64,000 nt of DNA from Baylisascaris procyonis (taxonomy: Eukaryota > Nematoda > Chromadorea > Rhabditida > Ascarididae), in the NCBI GenBank assembly GCA_037389465.1, contig JAZARR010000105.1, forward strand, positions 1,736,001-1,800,000. The letters run 5' to 3'. The notes under the pieces are model-generated. The model had not been told where the DNA came from, searched no databases, and saw only the letters and a program-made list of their open reading frames with translations. Position numbers and translations under genes: made by a program. Shown piece after piece: positions 26,401 through 38,400 of this stretch (position 1 is the stretch's first letter; every line of letters starts with the position of its first letter).

Positions 26401-29400
26401 GCAATGACATAGGAAATTCACATAAATTTGTTGGGCTTTCTTATTCTTCTCCCCAGTTTGAGCCAGAAAACACGACATTCTTCTGTTGAAAACACGGTCC
26501 ATATCCAATTGTTGCGATATATTGTTGGCTCACCTCCACTTTCCTCCAAGGTTTATTGGCTTCTAGCGGGCAAAAAATACCCACAAGCATCTCGTTGCCT
26601 AATCATCGATCAGCTGTGCTCGCTCATGCAAGCAGAGAGTTAGAGAACAAATTTGAAACGGTAATTTCTCTGCACTATAAGTCACAACAAAGTCCACGAG
26701 TCAACCGACTCATTGCAAGATGGGCTTTATAATTTCAGACTCAGTTGGAGGGTAGAAACATTGCCTAATGAACTTAGCCAATGCCACTAAAAACTCTCAT
26801 TTATTTGAGGGAAGAGATGCGAATTTAGTAAGCCCTAAAAGACTTACCATCGGAAATGAAAGAGTAATGGCCTCGAAATTTGAGCTCTGAGCGCCTATTC
26901 GATGCTGCCCGTGAATGGAAGACAAGAACGATAACCCTGTGCAAGCTGTAAACAATATTGGATAGCATATTGCAGTGCTACCTTAGCAAGGGCTTCCAAA
27001 TGAAAGAATGCTGTATCCTGTCTTGTATAGCGAAAAAAAGCAAGCATAGAAAAGTTTACAAATCTGGAGGAAAATGAGGAGTTTTTCTTAGAACAGCATG
27101 GTTTCATTAAAAAATACAAAATGCAATATTGGAGACGAATTTCAGCACAACCTTGATCTAAAGATACATTTTTGCGGAGGTAGATTGCAATTTTGCGTAT
27201 CTCCTTCAAATTTGCGTGAAAAGAGGAGGGAAATGAAAGTGATTAGCGATATGTCCACTCCTCTAGGCGCTCTGTTGACCTATAAATTTTGCATCGTCTC
27301 CAGTTTTCGCCTCCCCAATGGCTTAACGTACCCTACTCTTGCAGCCTTCAAAAGATCGGTCAATCCATCATATAATGATGCATGAAAAGTCAACACGAAG
27401 AATAATGCTGACATCTTGCGCTTAAAAGTAATGTGCACTAGACGCTAAACATAGCAGAATGTGAAGCAGTTTTTGACTGAAGTTTATAAGCTATTAATCC
27501 AATCTGCAGAGCGCAATATAGATCATACCGGAAAATACCGATGCGAAACGATAAAATAAATCACCTGATGCGTACATACGGCGATACGGTACCACAGTAT
27601 CTACCACCAAAAGAGGCTGTCAATAAATCATCATGAGGGCTTTCGAGTTCCGAATAAATATCAACATACTCGGTCTCACAGCTGAAAATAGAAATACCAT
27701 CTGCAAAACAATTAAATTTGTTCTCAAGACTTCATAAAAGTTGCAGGTAAATATTAAGAAAATTCATAAAGCACCTCATTAACATTCGCAGGTGCAGGTA
27801 CAGGTACAGGTACATAAAACATTTACAGGTAAACATAGATACGATCACGAAATGAAATGTTCATGCTACATTTTGCTGCGCTCTGTTTATCTATTTCACT
27901 ACAAGAGTAGTTGTTTTGGATTACGTATTGGCAATGTCTTAATCGTAATAGAGCATCTCGGATCAAAGATCACTGCACGGCTGTCAGCTGATAACTAATG
28001 ATCCATGAAGACCTACTTGTCGGCAGTTCCAGCCAGCTGAAATTGATCGAAGTCGAGCTTCACACGTTGCCTTGGCCCCGCGACAAACGTGTATATACAC
28101 TAAAATACACAATCATAAACTTAAACCTACAACGGATGACAATGAAGGTTGCTAGGTAAATCGGCACGATGAGCGATTTTTCAGTCTTCTCACCTGGAGA
28201 GTCATTTTAGTAATCACCACAAAGCATTAAATATGCCGAATAATGCCCGTAATTTTAGTAAATCAGTCGCTCTTATAAATCGTCGGAAAAAGAATAATTT
28301 CTTATGAACCAACCTGTTCTCGACGTAAAACCGATTGATTGAGAATGTACGCAAATTCTCCCCTTTTCAAGTGTCCCTAACGTTTTTCGAGGTACATAGA
28401 TTAATGTGAAGTAAGTTGCAGAAAGCTATCCTGTAATGTTATTTACACCTATCAGATTTCTTAAACCTAGCTTCGATGGCTTCTATGTAAGTGCAGAGAA
28501 CAAATGTGACAGCGCCATGATGTGCCTTTACGATGGAAATTTCTAAAAGCGTTATAATGAAGGTAACGAGCATATTATGTAACGCAATTGCATCAAAAAC
28601 TTTCAGTTATTTTAGTGCATCCTTCATTATTGTACCAGATTGTATGAAAGCATTTTCTCAATAGAAATATGATTTATGATTCTAGACGAATTCTAGTTTT
28701 TGTAGCAGCGAGAATGCAAATTTCTTTACTTCATTTTCTTTACAACAATATCTACCTTGTCGTAATTTGTGTTAAAAGCCTCGTGGGAAAACTTCAAATT
28801 ATAACTTTGCGAACTCTATACACTGTCTGTTTTTTTAATAGATGCTTTATGAATATCAAGAAAAAATCGCTCTCACTGGGATACTTTCTTGGCAACCAAT
28901 AAACACGAGCTTCATTTTTCTCCCTGAAAAATTCAATTGACTGTGCAGTTCAGTGGTCACTAATTATACTGGTGAATGATGAACAGGATCATGGTTCTCT
29001 TCGACAGCACTCCATGAAGGAATCCTTCCAGGAAAGCCACACCGAAGGAACTAACGATATGAGTCTTACTTGCATGTTTTTAAGGGGTCCCGGTGATGAA
29101 GTATGCTCAGATCCTGTCGCTGGCGACGGTAGAATGGGGAGTTGGAATTCCCCATCACTCTTTGACGAATCGAAAATATGGTCACATTCTAAAATATTGC
29201 ACTTATTGCTTACTAAAGAGGAAACTCTCTCGTGTTGCAACACACATCAGCAAAGCATTCTGACTTCCCCGATTGCTGCAACCTCACACACATCGAGCAA
29301 ATTTCGGCAATTGTGGTTTTCATATTTCCTGTGTTGTGCTCAATGAACCACCAGTATTAGAAGATTAGAAGACTTCTGAAGAGAGAGTATGAGATGTTTT

Positions 29401-32400
29401 TCAAGGATAATCATGATAATAAAGGATTCCTATTTGAGCAGTGGGTGACCTCATAGCGGATGCTTTCTTAAGTTCTGCTAAAAGAACAGAGGAAACAGAC
29501 CTTTACGAACACGACGACAGCACTATCTAAGAGGTAGTCGCCCCAATACGTTCATCACAGACCAACAATTCTGTTATCATTATGGTATGCTGACGGTAAT
29601 TTGTCGTCAACAAACAAAGAAATATGCGCACCAATAGCAGATTTTATTAGCGCCAAAATATATTAGAGCTATAAGGCATAATCGTACTACAGTATTTTAT
29701 CAACACTTACTCTTCGTACTGTAGAACGCCCTTTAGCCAAAACACCATGATGAGAACCAATAGGCATGCGATCACGAATGTGAATAGCAGCGCAAAAATA
29801 ATATCGCAATCTAGACTGCGACAGAATGGGCAATCTTCCTTGATCTGATCGCCTTCTTCGAATTCGAGCATATCGATCCGAGTCTCGACAACCCTTTCCA
29901 GGGTGCGCATCCTCTCCATTACTCCCGGCCAGTGCTCTATACCTCTCCACTTCTCCACGCACACCTTCTACACTATTTTTGTAAGCATCGTTAACTCAAC
30001 ACAGCAAGGATACGACGACGAGACGCTGTCACACAACAGTATGAAGGTAATAGAGGTAATACAGATAGCAGATACAGCAGGTCATACAACTTAGCAGCAT
30101 GAGTTTAAAATTTGTGCAATAGTGAATCTAGCAAGGTTACACTGTTGAAAAAAGCGTATGTATTTCTCGGTAGCCTCGTTTTCTTCGTTTTACTACAAGA
30201 CAGCATATTGCTGGCTACAAATTCCACAACAATTTGGCCATTTCTGCTTCAAAAATTAGATCAGCCATCCATATACACAACCATTTTTGCTTGGACTCCT
30301 GCATTCATCCCTTCCATTCTTTTCACAGGTCGCATGCTGAGGAGCCTAAACGGCGATCATGCAAAACGTTTTTCAGAGGTCACGATCTCTTTGAAATTTG
30401 TTTAAGTGTCACCTACTTAGATATAAGTGAGCTGAATCCAAAATAATGGTCTCCTGGTCAGCCCGTTACTGTTACTGCGACGGTCGATTTCATTGCCTCT
30501 CAGGCCACACATCAAGAATATGACTGAGCATTGTCGACTTAGTAGTCTTTATTTATGTAATGCGTTGGATGGATATTTCGTTCCAGACGTTTGTCTTCTA
30601 AAGCAGAACGGTTGACAAGCACATCAGCGGTAAGCGAAGAAGACCATCTGGAAACGGATATACAAATTTCACATTTGTCTGCTTCAACTTCGTCAACGAA
30701 ATTAGCGACCGATTTTAACGCTCAGATGAGTTGCACCAATGCAGCTTAGGCCAACAAATTCCTTAGCTGCCTCCTACAAAGACAACGCATTCATTGGCAT
30801 CGAGTATCAGCAATCAGCCTAGAATGCCTACGAATCAACGCTGCAATGACTGACGTCCTAGATTACAGTTGAAGCGCAATAGAGCAGTTTTTAGCTACGT
30901 GGACAATGTTATTAGTCTGGCTCCGTCGTTGATGAATGCTCTGAACGATGTGAGAAAGATTGCCGTACAGGACGACCTCTCCTACTTTCAAAGAGACTCA
31001 TCGCTAGTTCAGAGCTCACAATTATAAATTTCCTGCAGCCGAAATTTCACTCTCGAAATTCTGAAATTCAATCGCAGAGAGTCACTATAGAAACTGCTCA
31101 GTGATGCCTAGCACTAACAGTTGGAGTCCCAAAATTGGAATCCCACTTCAGGGGATTCAAGAGTGGTTGTCGAGATTTTTGGGGTCAATGCTAGTGATGC
31201 CAAAGAGTGGATGTGGCCCATATGAACTGCGAAGACGGCGAGGCCACTGGGGAGCGCTGCGATGGGATTATGGCCGTTTAGACTGTGGGACAAGAATAAG
31301 TGGGCCTGTGACCTAGAACGAAAGAAGAGAAGAGCGGTATAACATTAAAATGTTGAGAGAGCAGCTTCACAGTAACATATACAACGCGACAAGCATAGTT
31401 GCATACTGAACATGACATTTGTACATATTCCCTGTTTTCGCTCCCGTGCCTACAATTTTTTATTTCATCCATTCCACTTCAACCAGTTTGAAATAAAGCG
31501 CACCGGAGCCCTTTAGCCAGTTTCATTTTCTAATCCTGTCAGCGAAGAAGTTCATTCAAAGAAGTCAAATTACAAATGTTTTGTACTATAAATGTTACTC
31601 CATGCATTCTCCACATGAAGGGCACACATCATGTAGCCTCGCAAATACTATGATAGCTATCGTCGCTGTATTTGAAGCTGTCATCACGTATCAGCAATCT
31701 TTCAGTTTATGTAAACTTTTTATGGACTCGCGCTCCCACTGGATGACAGTTGTGGGCGAATAAATAATCGATTGCCACTGTGCAAAAAATTTCCACAAGA
31801 TCTCAATCAGATCCGTCGAAGATATTGATTCGGAATCTGATGTGAGTAAATACTTCGCATTTGCTATAGACAGTCAATCAATGTGCTCTCCAAAACGCTT
31901 TCCGTTGTCAGTCAGTTGAGTACAAACATGTCACCGACATAGGTGAAACAAACATATGAGCTTATGCTGCAAATCACAGACAAAAACGATGGACCGCAAA
32001 TTTTGTGACTTTACTATATCATTCACTGCTGTACCATTTTGCTACTATTTCTCATTTCCACAGAGTTTTATGGTTCGAACAAAATTTGTCGACCAATAAC
32101 TAGTAAACTGGTTGATACTACTTTTGGCATAATGAAATGGATGCCTCAGTTGAAATATTGCGAGGAATGGTCTCATGCAACTTGAAATTCTGTGATCCGG
32201 CAATACGAATGAAAAAGCGCTGAAAGCGTATAAGGTGCTCCTTCTAAAATCTTCAAAGTTTGATGTCTTTCCTGTGCCTTTTGCAAAATTTTCAAACTTT
32301 CAGGTGCTTACTTCCTGCGTGGTCAAGGCTTTTCTCGTGAAAATGCCGCAGTCTGCGTTCGGCAACTCCCCTTTAATGAAAGGAGAAGGAATTGCTGCAT

Positions 32401-35400
32401 AATTGCCAATATGTAGCAACCGTTAACAGTTGACTCAAGTGCTAACTGATATCCTCATCGTTCTAGTGAGCAATAAGATAAGAGAAACATTGCGCGGTCT
32501 GCTAAAAATTTTGAGAATAGAAGACGAAGATTGTGTTGCTACGATTATCGAAAGGACGGTATTGCGATAAAGACAAGAAATGGGTTCAAAACAGTGTCAC
32601 AATTCATTAACACAGACTGTTGTTCAAAAACGAATCTCATAGGAGTCTCAAATTAAAGATCAATATTTAAGGGGGAAAATGTGATGTACTCGGTAAACTC
32701 ATATGAACGTTTAAAAAAAGTCTCCTATTGCTCATAAAATAACCTCATATGTTATCTAATCAATTGAAATAAAACCAATCAAACAAACAATATGTAAAAT
32801 ATATCACAAAACTTAATTGGCAATATAGTTCGTCTTGAAAACTACCGAAAAATGATTGATGAAAAAAGCTCATCTGGAAACAAAAGATGAAATTAAACAG
32901 ATAAAAGAATTTCTGATTTATCACCGCATATTTTCAAAATCATTTAAAGCTAACAACAGTCAGTTGAACGACAAACAACGCGTTTTCTTCATTTTGTCGA
33001 GATAATCGTTTGGTTTTAGCGATACAGCAATAGTACAGTTGCAACTAGACTGTCTTGTTTCTATGACAGTCCTCAGCTCTGTTGGTGATCAAACAATCTC
33101 AATGTTTATCAATCGATAAGACAACCGCTTAAAAATAAAGCACTCATTTCTCCAATAACAATCTCAGTCTTTAACGACATCTTTCATCTTTGCTACAGAC
33201 GCAATAAGAATCGTCAAAGTGGATGCCACGAAAGACAGTTCTTGTACAGATGTATCCTTGGAGTTTTCTATTAAATTAATACTGGAGTATATTCGAAAAT
33301 TTTTTAAACTTTCCGTAGTTACAATGAAATCTCTGGTTTCCATTCAAGGAAGTTTTCAAACATTATTTACACATTGAAGCCGCATTATTATTACATCAAA
33401 ATTAATGAGAAGCAATAGCGAACCCTCTGGCGATGTTATGCCTTACGTCAATGCTTCCATTTTTTGAGTAGACTTTTCAAATTTTGAATCCCTGAACATA
33501 CCTTAGTTAAAGTTTTTGGTGGAATTTCAGGAAAAAATCCACAACGCAAACATGCAGAAAGAAGCGGCATATTCACGAGCTTGAAAACTTCAAGTAACGC
33601 TAATCACGAAAATGTAATTTCCTGTTTTCAAGGGCCCATGATTTTTGGAGACTGCTTATGAAGTTTTTTTGAGAAAATTTCCCCACATATTCCTCATGAA
33701 AATCGATAATTTTTTATGGGTTTTTCGGTTTTGTTGTGAATATGATGCGAAGTGATTCACTTATGCACAACACGAAAAAGAAATGGTTACTCACTGAAGA
33801 AATTCTAAGATCTTTGTAGTAAAGTTTTTGCGTTTTTCCAAGGCGCATGAAAATATCCCGGAGAGTCTCATTAAAGATGAGTTAAGAAATCCTAGATCAA
33901 CTTTCTATTAAAAACTATAGATCCCGCCTTATTTTTCTTGAGGATCTTTGGTTTTCTTGAATTTCACAACGAACGCTTGTGAAAAACTAAAATTTTAGTA
34001 TCTAACTAATTTAAGTGAACATAAAATTTTCCCACATTGTTTGATTTTTCTGAGCGTTTATTGTTGAGGCGGTTTCGCATGAGGAATGAGTTGAAAACTC
34101 GTCTTTTTTTGCTAACCGATGAAAGTCGACGAACATTTTAGTGTCCGGAAAGATTTTCCCGGATAAGCGATCACTTGCAAAATACTAGCACTATACTCTC
34201 TCAAAAAAAAAAAAAAAAAAAAAATTAAAATTTGCAAGAAAAAGCCATAAATGTTTTATTATTTACTTACTGTAGAATGAAAGCCATAGATAGTGTCCTA
34301 GAAAATGTAGGAAAAAGTTGAACGCACTAAGAAAAAGTAAGCTAAAAATGCATAGTCTGTAACATAAGATGAAAGAAAAAAGCAGCTATGATTCAGCAAT
34401 GTCGAAAAGATTTACGCAAAACTTAATATTAGCGCAGGGAAAATATGAGTCTCATAGTTCGGAGGCAATCATAAATACTTTTGTCTCCAAAAAGGCAGTC
34501 ATTTCTACGGATCCCTTCTGTGCAATCAAATTCAAGCAGAGAACTGCAACTGCTAAAGAAGGCCACCTCTCATGACGCATGAATGTGAGCTTTTTTTTTT
34601 AGATTTTTTTCATTGTTAGTTCAAAAAAAAAGATCAGCATCCTAAATAAGAGGTGGATTGTATTTTCTAAAATAGAACAGTAAATTACTCTAGAGAACAC
34701 AGACTTAATCCATAGCGAATAAAAAAAATCTATTTCTTTCTTCAGAGACGGCTGGTTCATTATTGGATAGCGATAGCTAGTTTTTCCAAGGTGCAGCTAT
34801 ACTCGTTCACTAGTTTTATTCGTTATCATCTAAGAATTCTTGTCATACTCGACAAGAACTTTGATTTCTCTGGTCGTTTATGCATTTTAAAACTAATTAT
34901 TCAGAAATTATAAGGTATTTGCTTGGTACAGGAAGAATGTTGGAAGTAAAAACAACCATATCGTATCAGGTTACAACACCGTTTCAGGTGGCATACAATG
35001 AAGGAGTGTTGGATGGGTCGCAGTAAACTTCCTGGATTGGCATCAAAAGCAATATGCAAGAAACAACTAAGAAATATGCTTGACGAGCGGCAAAGTGGAA
35101 CACTTAAGTGGTGCGGCCAAGCGAGTCGCTAGTAGTTTATGCGAGTGTTTGCAAATGAGAGATTATGGGCACTTGGGCTGAAGCTGTCCCTTCTTGAGTA
35201 GCTGCCAGCCGATCGAGCCTGCTCAATATATTATCGCAGTGAATGTATACGGCGTATACCCTGCCGCCCTCATTTGGGGCAGTTTCCCCACGGGAGAACA
35301 TTACAACTCCACTTTGCTAGGCACAAAAAAAAAGCTATTTAATGTAAAGTACGAGCGATGCATAGATCGGTGGGTTAAACGATACGAAATTAACAAGAAG

Positions 35401-38400
35401 TTGCTCACAACAGGTTGCCTTTTCATATCAGCAAATACCCAACGGGCCTTCCCAAAGGAATTATATCTCTGCAAATGAGACAATTTGTTGACAGAAATTC
35501 ACGTTTCTTCTGATGAAATGTGTGAATGAAACTATAATTATAAAAAAAATCTATACATCGTTGCAGTCACATATGTGATGTTGAAATATGCATTACACAT
35601 CGGCATTCGATTGTATTTCTGTTGGGAAATGGCTGAAATTTTGTGCAAAAATTTTACCAAGTAGAACTATCCCAACAACAACGTTGGATGATATGAACTT
35701 TTGTTTGTAAGCTATTTTTCACTACAAAACATGAAGCATTCTATTGTTTGATGACCTATTCGGCGACCGACCAAATGATTTGTCGAATTCGCTTCATTCA
35801 CTCGTTTTGAGTCGAATTTGCTTCCTCTTTCTGTACATCACTTATGCGTCTTTGATAAAGTAAGACAAGCATAACAGCTCAACTAGCTAGAAGAGCATTT
35901 ATCGAGGTTAAAACTGGCTTCAATCCTCTTATTATTACTGGTTAAGTCTTCTGGAAAAATGACAGCCAAAGTGAGGTCCACCAAGCTTCATGCAGAAGGA
36001 CGGCGTTTTTACTCACTAAGTCCCCAAAACTCTGCTACAGCCATTCAGGGTATTAAACTTTCGGAACCTTTTTGAGTTCTGTAACCTCACTGTGAAATTT
36101 GATAACCTTTACAAACCTAAGCCGCATTTCTGTCCTCAAGAAATTGGCGGCGGGGGGGTTCACGTTCGCATCCGAAAAAGAACAGCTGTCGTCAAGTCAA
36201 CCGACAATTCTCATAATTCAAGGTACGTAAATGAAGCCTTAAATCATGCTGTTAGTTATGTGATGGAGCTCAAATTTGTGCCGCTATCCAAAAAAAAACT
36301 CGGTAGCGCACGCTTGTAGCGCAGAGGCAAAGTTACAATATGTGATTTTGTGAGTTTTTGAACAACTTTAGAATGCATCATAAACACATCGAAAGGGAAA
36401 CATAAGTGCTGTATAGAAAGTCGCATATTGCACTCAGCAATTGAAATACCCTTGAAAATTTTGTGAACCTCGTCCGGCTGAAGCTCCAGCCACCTAAATT
36501 CAGCCAGTTAAGTCTGAGCTCAGGCACACATTAATGCTTCCGTTTATGATCACACTAGAGTAGCAGCGTCAACTAAGCTCACATATAGACTTGATTTTAG
36601 CTCACCATATTTAGGTGACTGAGTCAGTCAGCTGAGGCTGTAGACTACAAACATGCAATTCCTACAATACAATGTTTCATCTGCTAATTTTATTTCAACC
36701 TCTCAAGTTGTAAAATTTACAAAAGATATGTGGGCACCAATGCAACGATGGATATCCGAGTAGACGGAGGACACAACACAACAAAAAAAAAGTAGAACCT
36801 TTGCAAAGAGCAAGTACAAAAATACTTCGGAGTTCGCTACGCAAACCCGAATGCTATGAAAATCTGACCGACTCAGTAGAAGTTTGAAGGATGAAGGAGC
36901 GGGCCAGTTAGCAGATTCCAGATTCGCAGAACATGAGACTGGATACTGTGCAAAATGCACTATGCGCAGTGCAAAACTTTGTAACGAGCAAGAAGTGATG
37001 CCTGCTTTGACACACGAGCGACAGACTGAGACATTTTAAGGAAAATAGCATCAGAAAAGCCGTGCAAATTTTATGACAAAGAATTAAGTTTTACTTGGGC
37101 CTGCGATATTTCAGCGATTCCAAATGAAAAATTCTTGCTAATATAGTCTTGCTTGCATAACCTTCAGTAGATATTAGTAACTCTTATCAATGACAGTGAA
37201 TGAATAGTAAACAATGCAAGCGGTACAGTGTTCGAAAATGGCTTGGCATTAACCACTGAAGATCTTTCGATAATTCACAATGCACTTAAATTGCAAAGTG
37301 CAGAGTATGTAGGTTGCAATTTTCGTTCTCTTTTCAACGACACTAGAACACAACATTCTCTATATAGAACATAATGAATTACAATACCAAAATCTCATAT
37401 GCTATCCATGCAAGATAGGAGAGGAATCTATAGAAGAAACTGCTCATAAATTTTGCGGTCATCAGCAGAGAGTCTTATGCTATTCAAGTTATTATGTGAA
37501 ACATCGTTAATAAATAGGACGAAATAAATGGGGCAAAATGACTTAATTATTACACATCCATCGTTGATAATAGATTCTTTAGCGAGTGCAGAGATAGCAC
37601 ACGCACGGCTATCGCAGTGAATGTTAGTTTGCAACAACCAAAAGGCAATTATTGATAATCTAACCACTGACTATTCAGGTGTTACGGTCAAATGATCTAA
37701 TTGTTCTTGAAAGTAAAGTTTTGCGAAATTTCGCGCAACTCAATAGAAAAAAATGCTTCGACATGAGTTAATTTTCTAGCGAAATTTGGCTGTCATATGG
37801 CGGAAGTTTCCGAAAAGTTCATCAATTAACGGTTTATAAGAGAACTATAGGTGAATAACTTTAACTTAACTTTATAACTTAAGAATAACTCAAGAAAAAC
37901 AATTTTTTTACAAGAATAATTTAAACGTTTATTTTAATATCCCATAACTCTAACTTACTCAATGAAAAACAATTGAAATAGTGGTGCTGACATCACCTAT
38001 AACAAATAAGATTTACTTTCACGTTCATTCAGTATGCAAATAGTAAATATTTGCTATCACTTATATGAAGCGGCTTATAGCGTACGAACTGCCAGCTGTG
38101 AGCGCAACTAGATCCTTCGAAAAAAAAAGTCCCAAGAAGTCGGAAAAAAAGTCTCCAAAAAAAGTTGCAACTAGGAATCGCTTTCCATCATATTGTTACA
38201 AATGTGAAATAAATTTACACGTTTCAGACAAATACTTTAACACAAAAGTAATTGGTGAATTTTCCAACAATTTAAGTTATGCAATGGGATGAAAAAAATC
38301 CTAGAATTCTTTAAAATTTTCTAAAAAACTTAAAAATTCCTTCAAGAAATATTGCTCTTGTTTTTTTTTATATTCTGAATATTAGTTATGCAAATTAGCA

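Noticed and set aside
30112..30405. + strand 97-codon frame with a hydrophobic start opposite eat-18
   Set aside because: It begins at TTG, lies antisense to the eat-18 5' region, and shows no family motif or splice support.
36005..36040. Alternative lev-10 first exon on the - strand (MAVAEFWGL before GTGAGT)
   Set aside because: The phase is right, but the peptide is not signal-peptide-like; the exon at 38953-38875 is far better.
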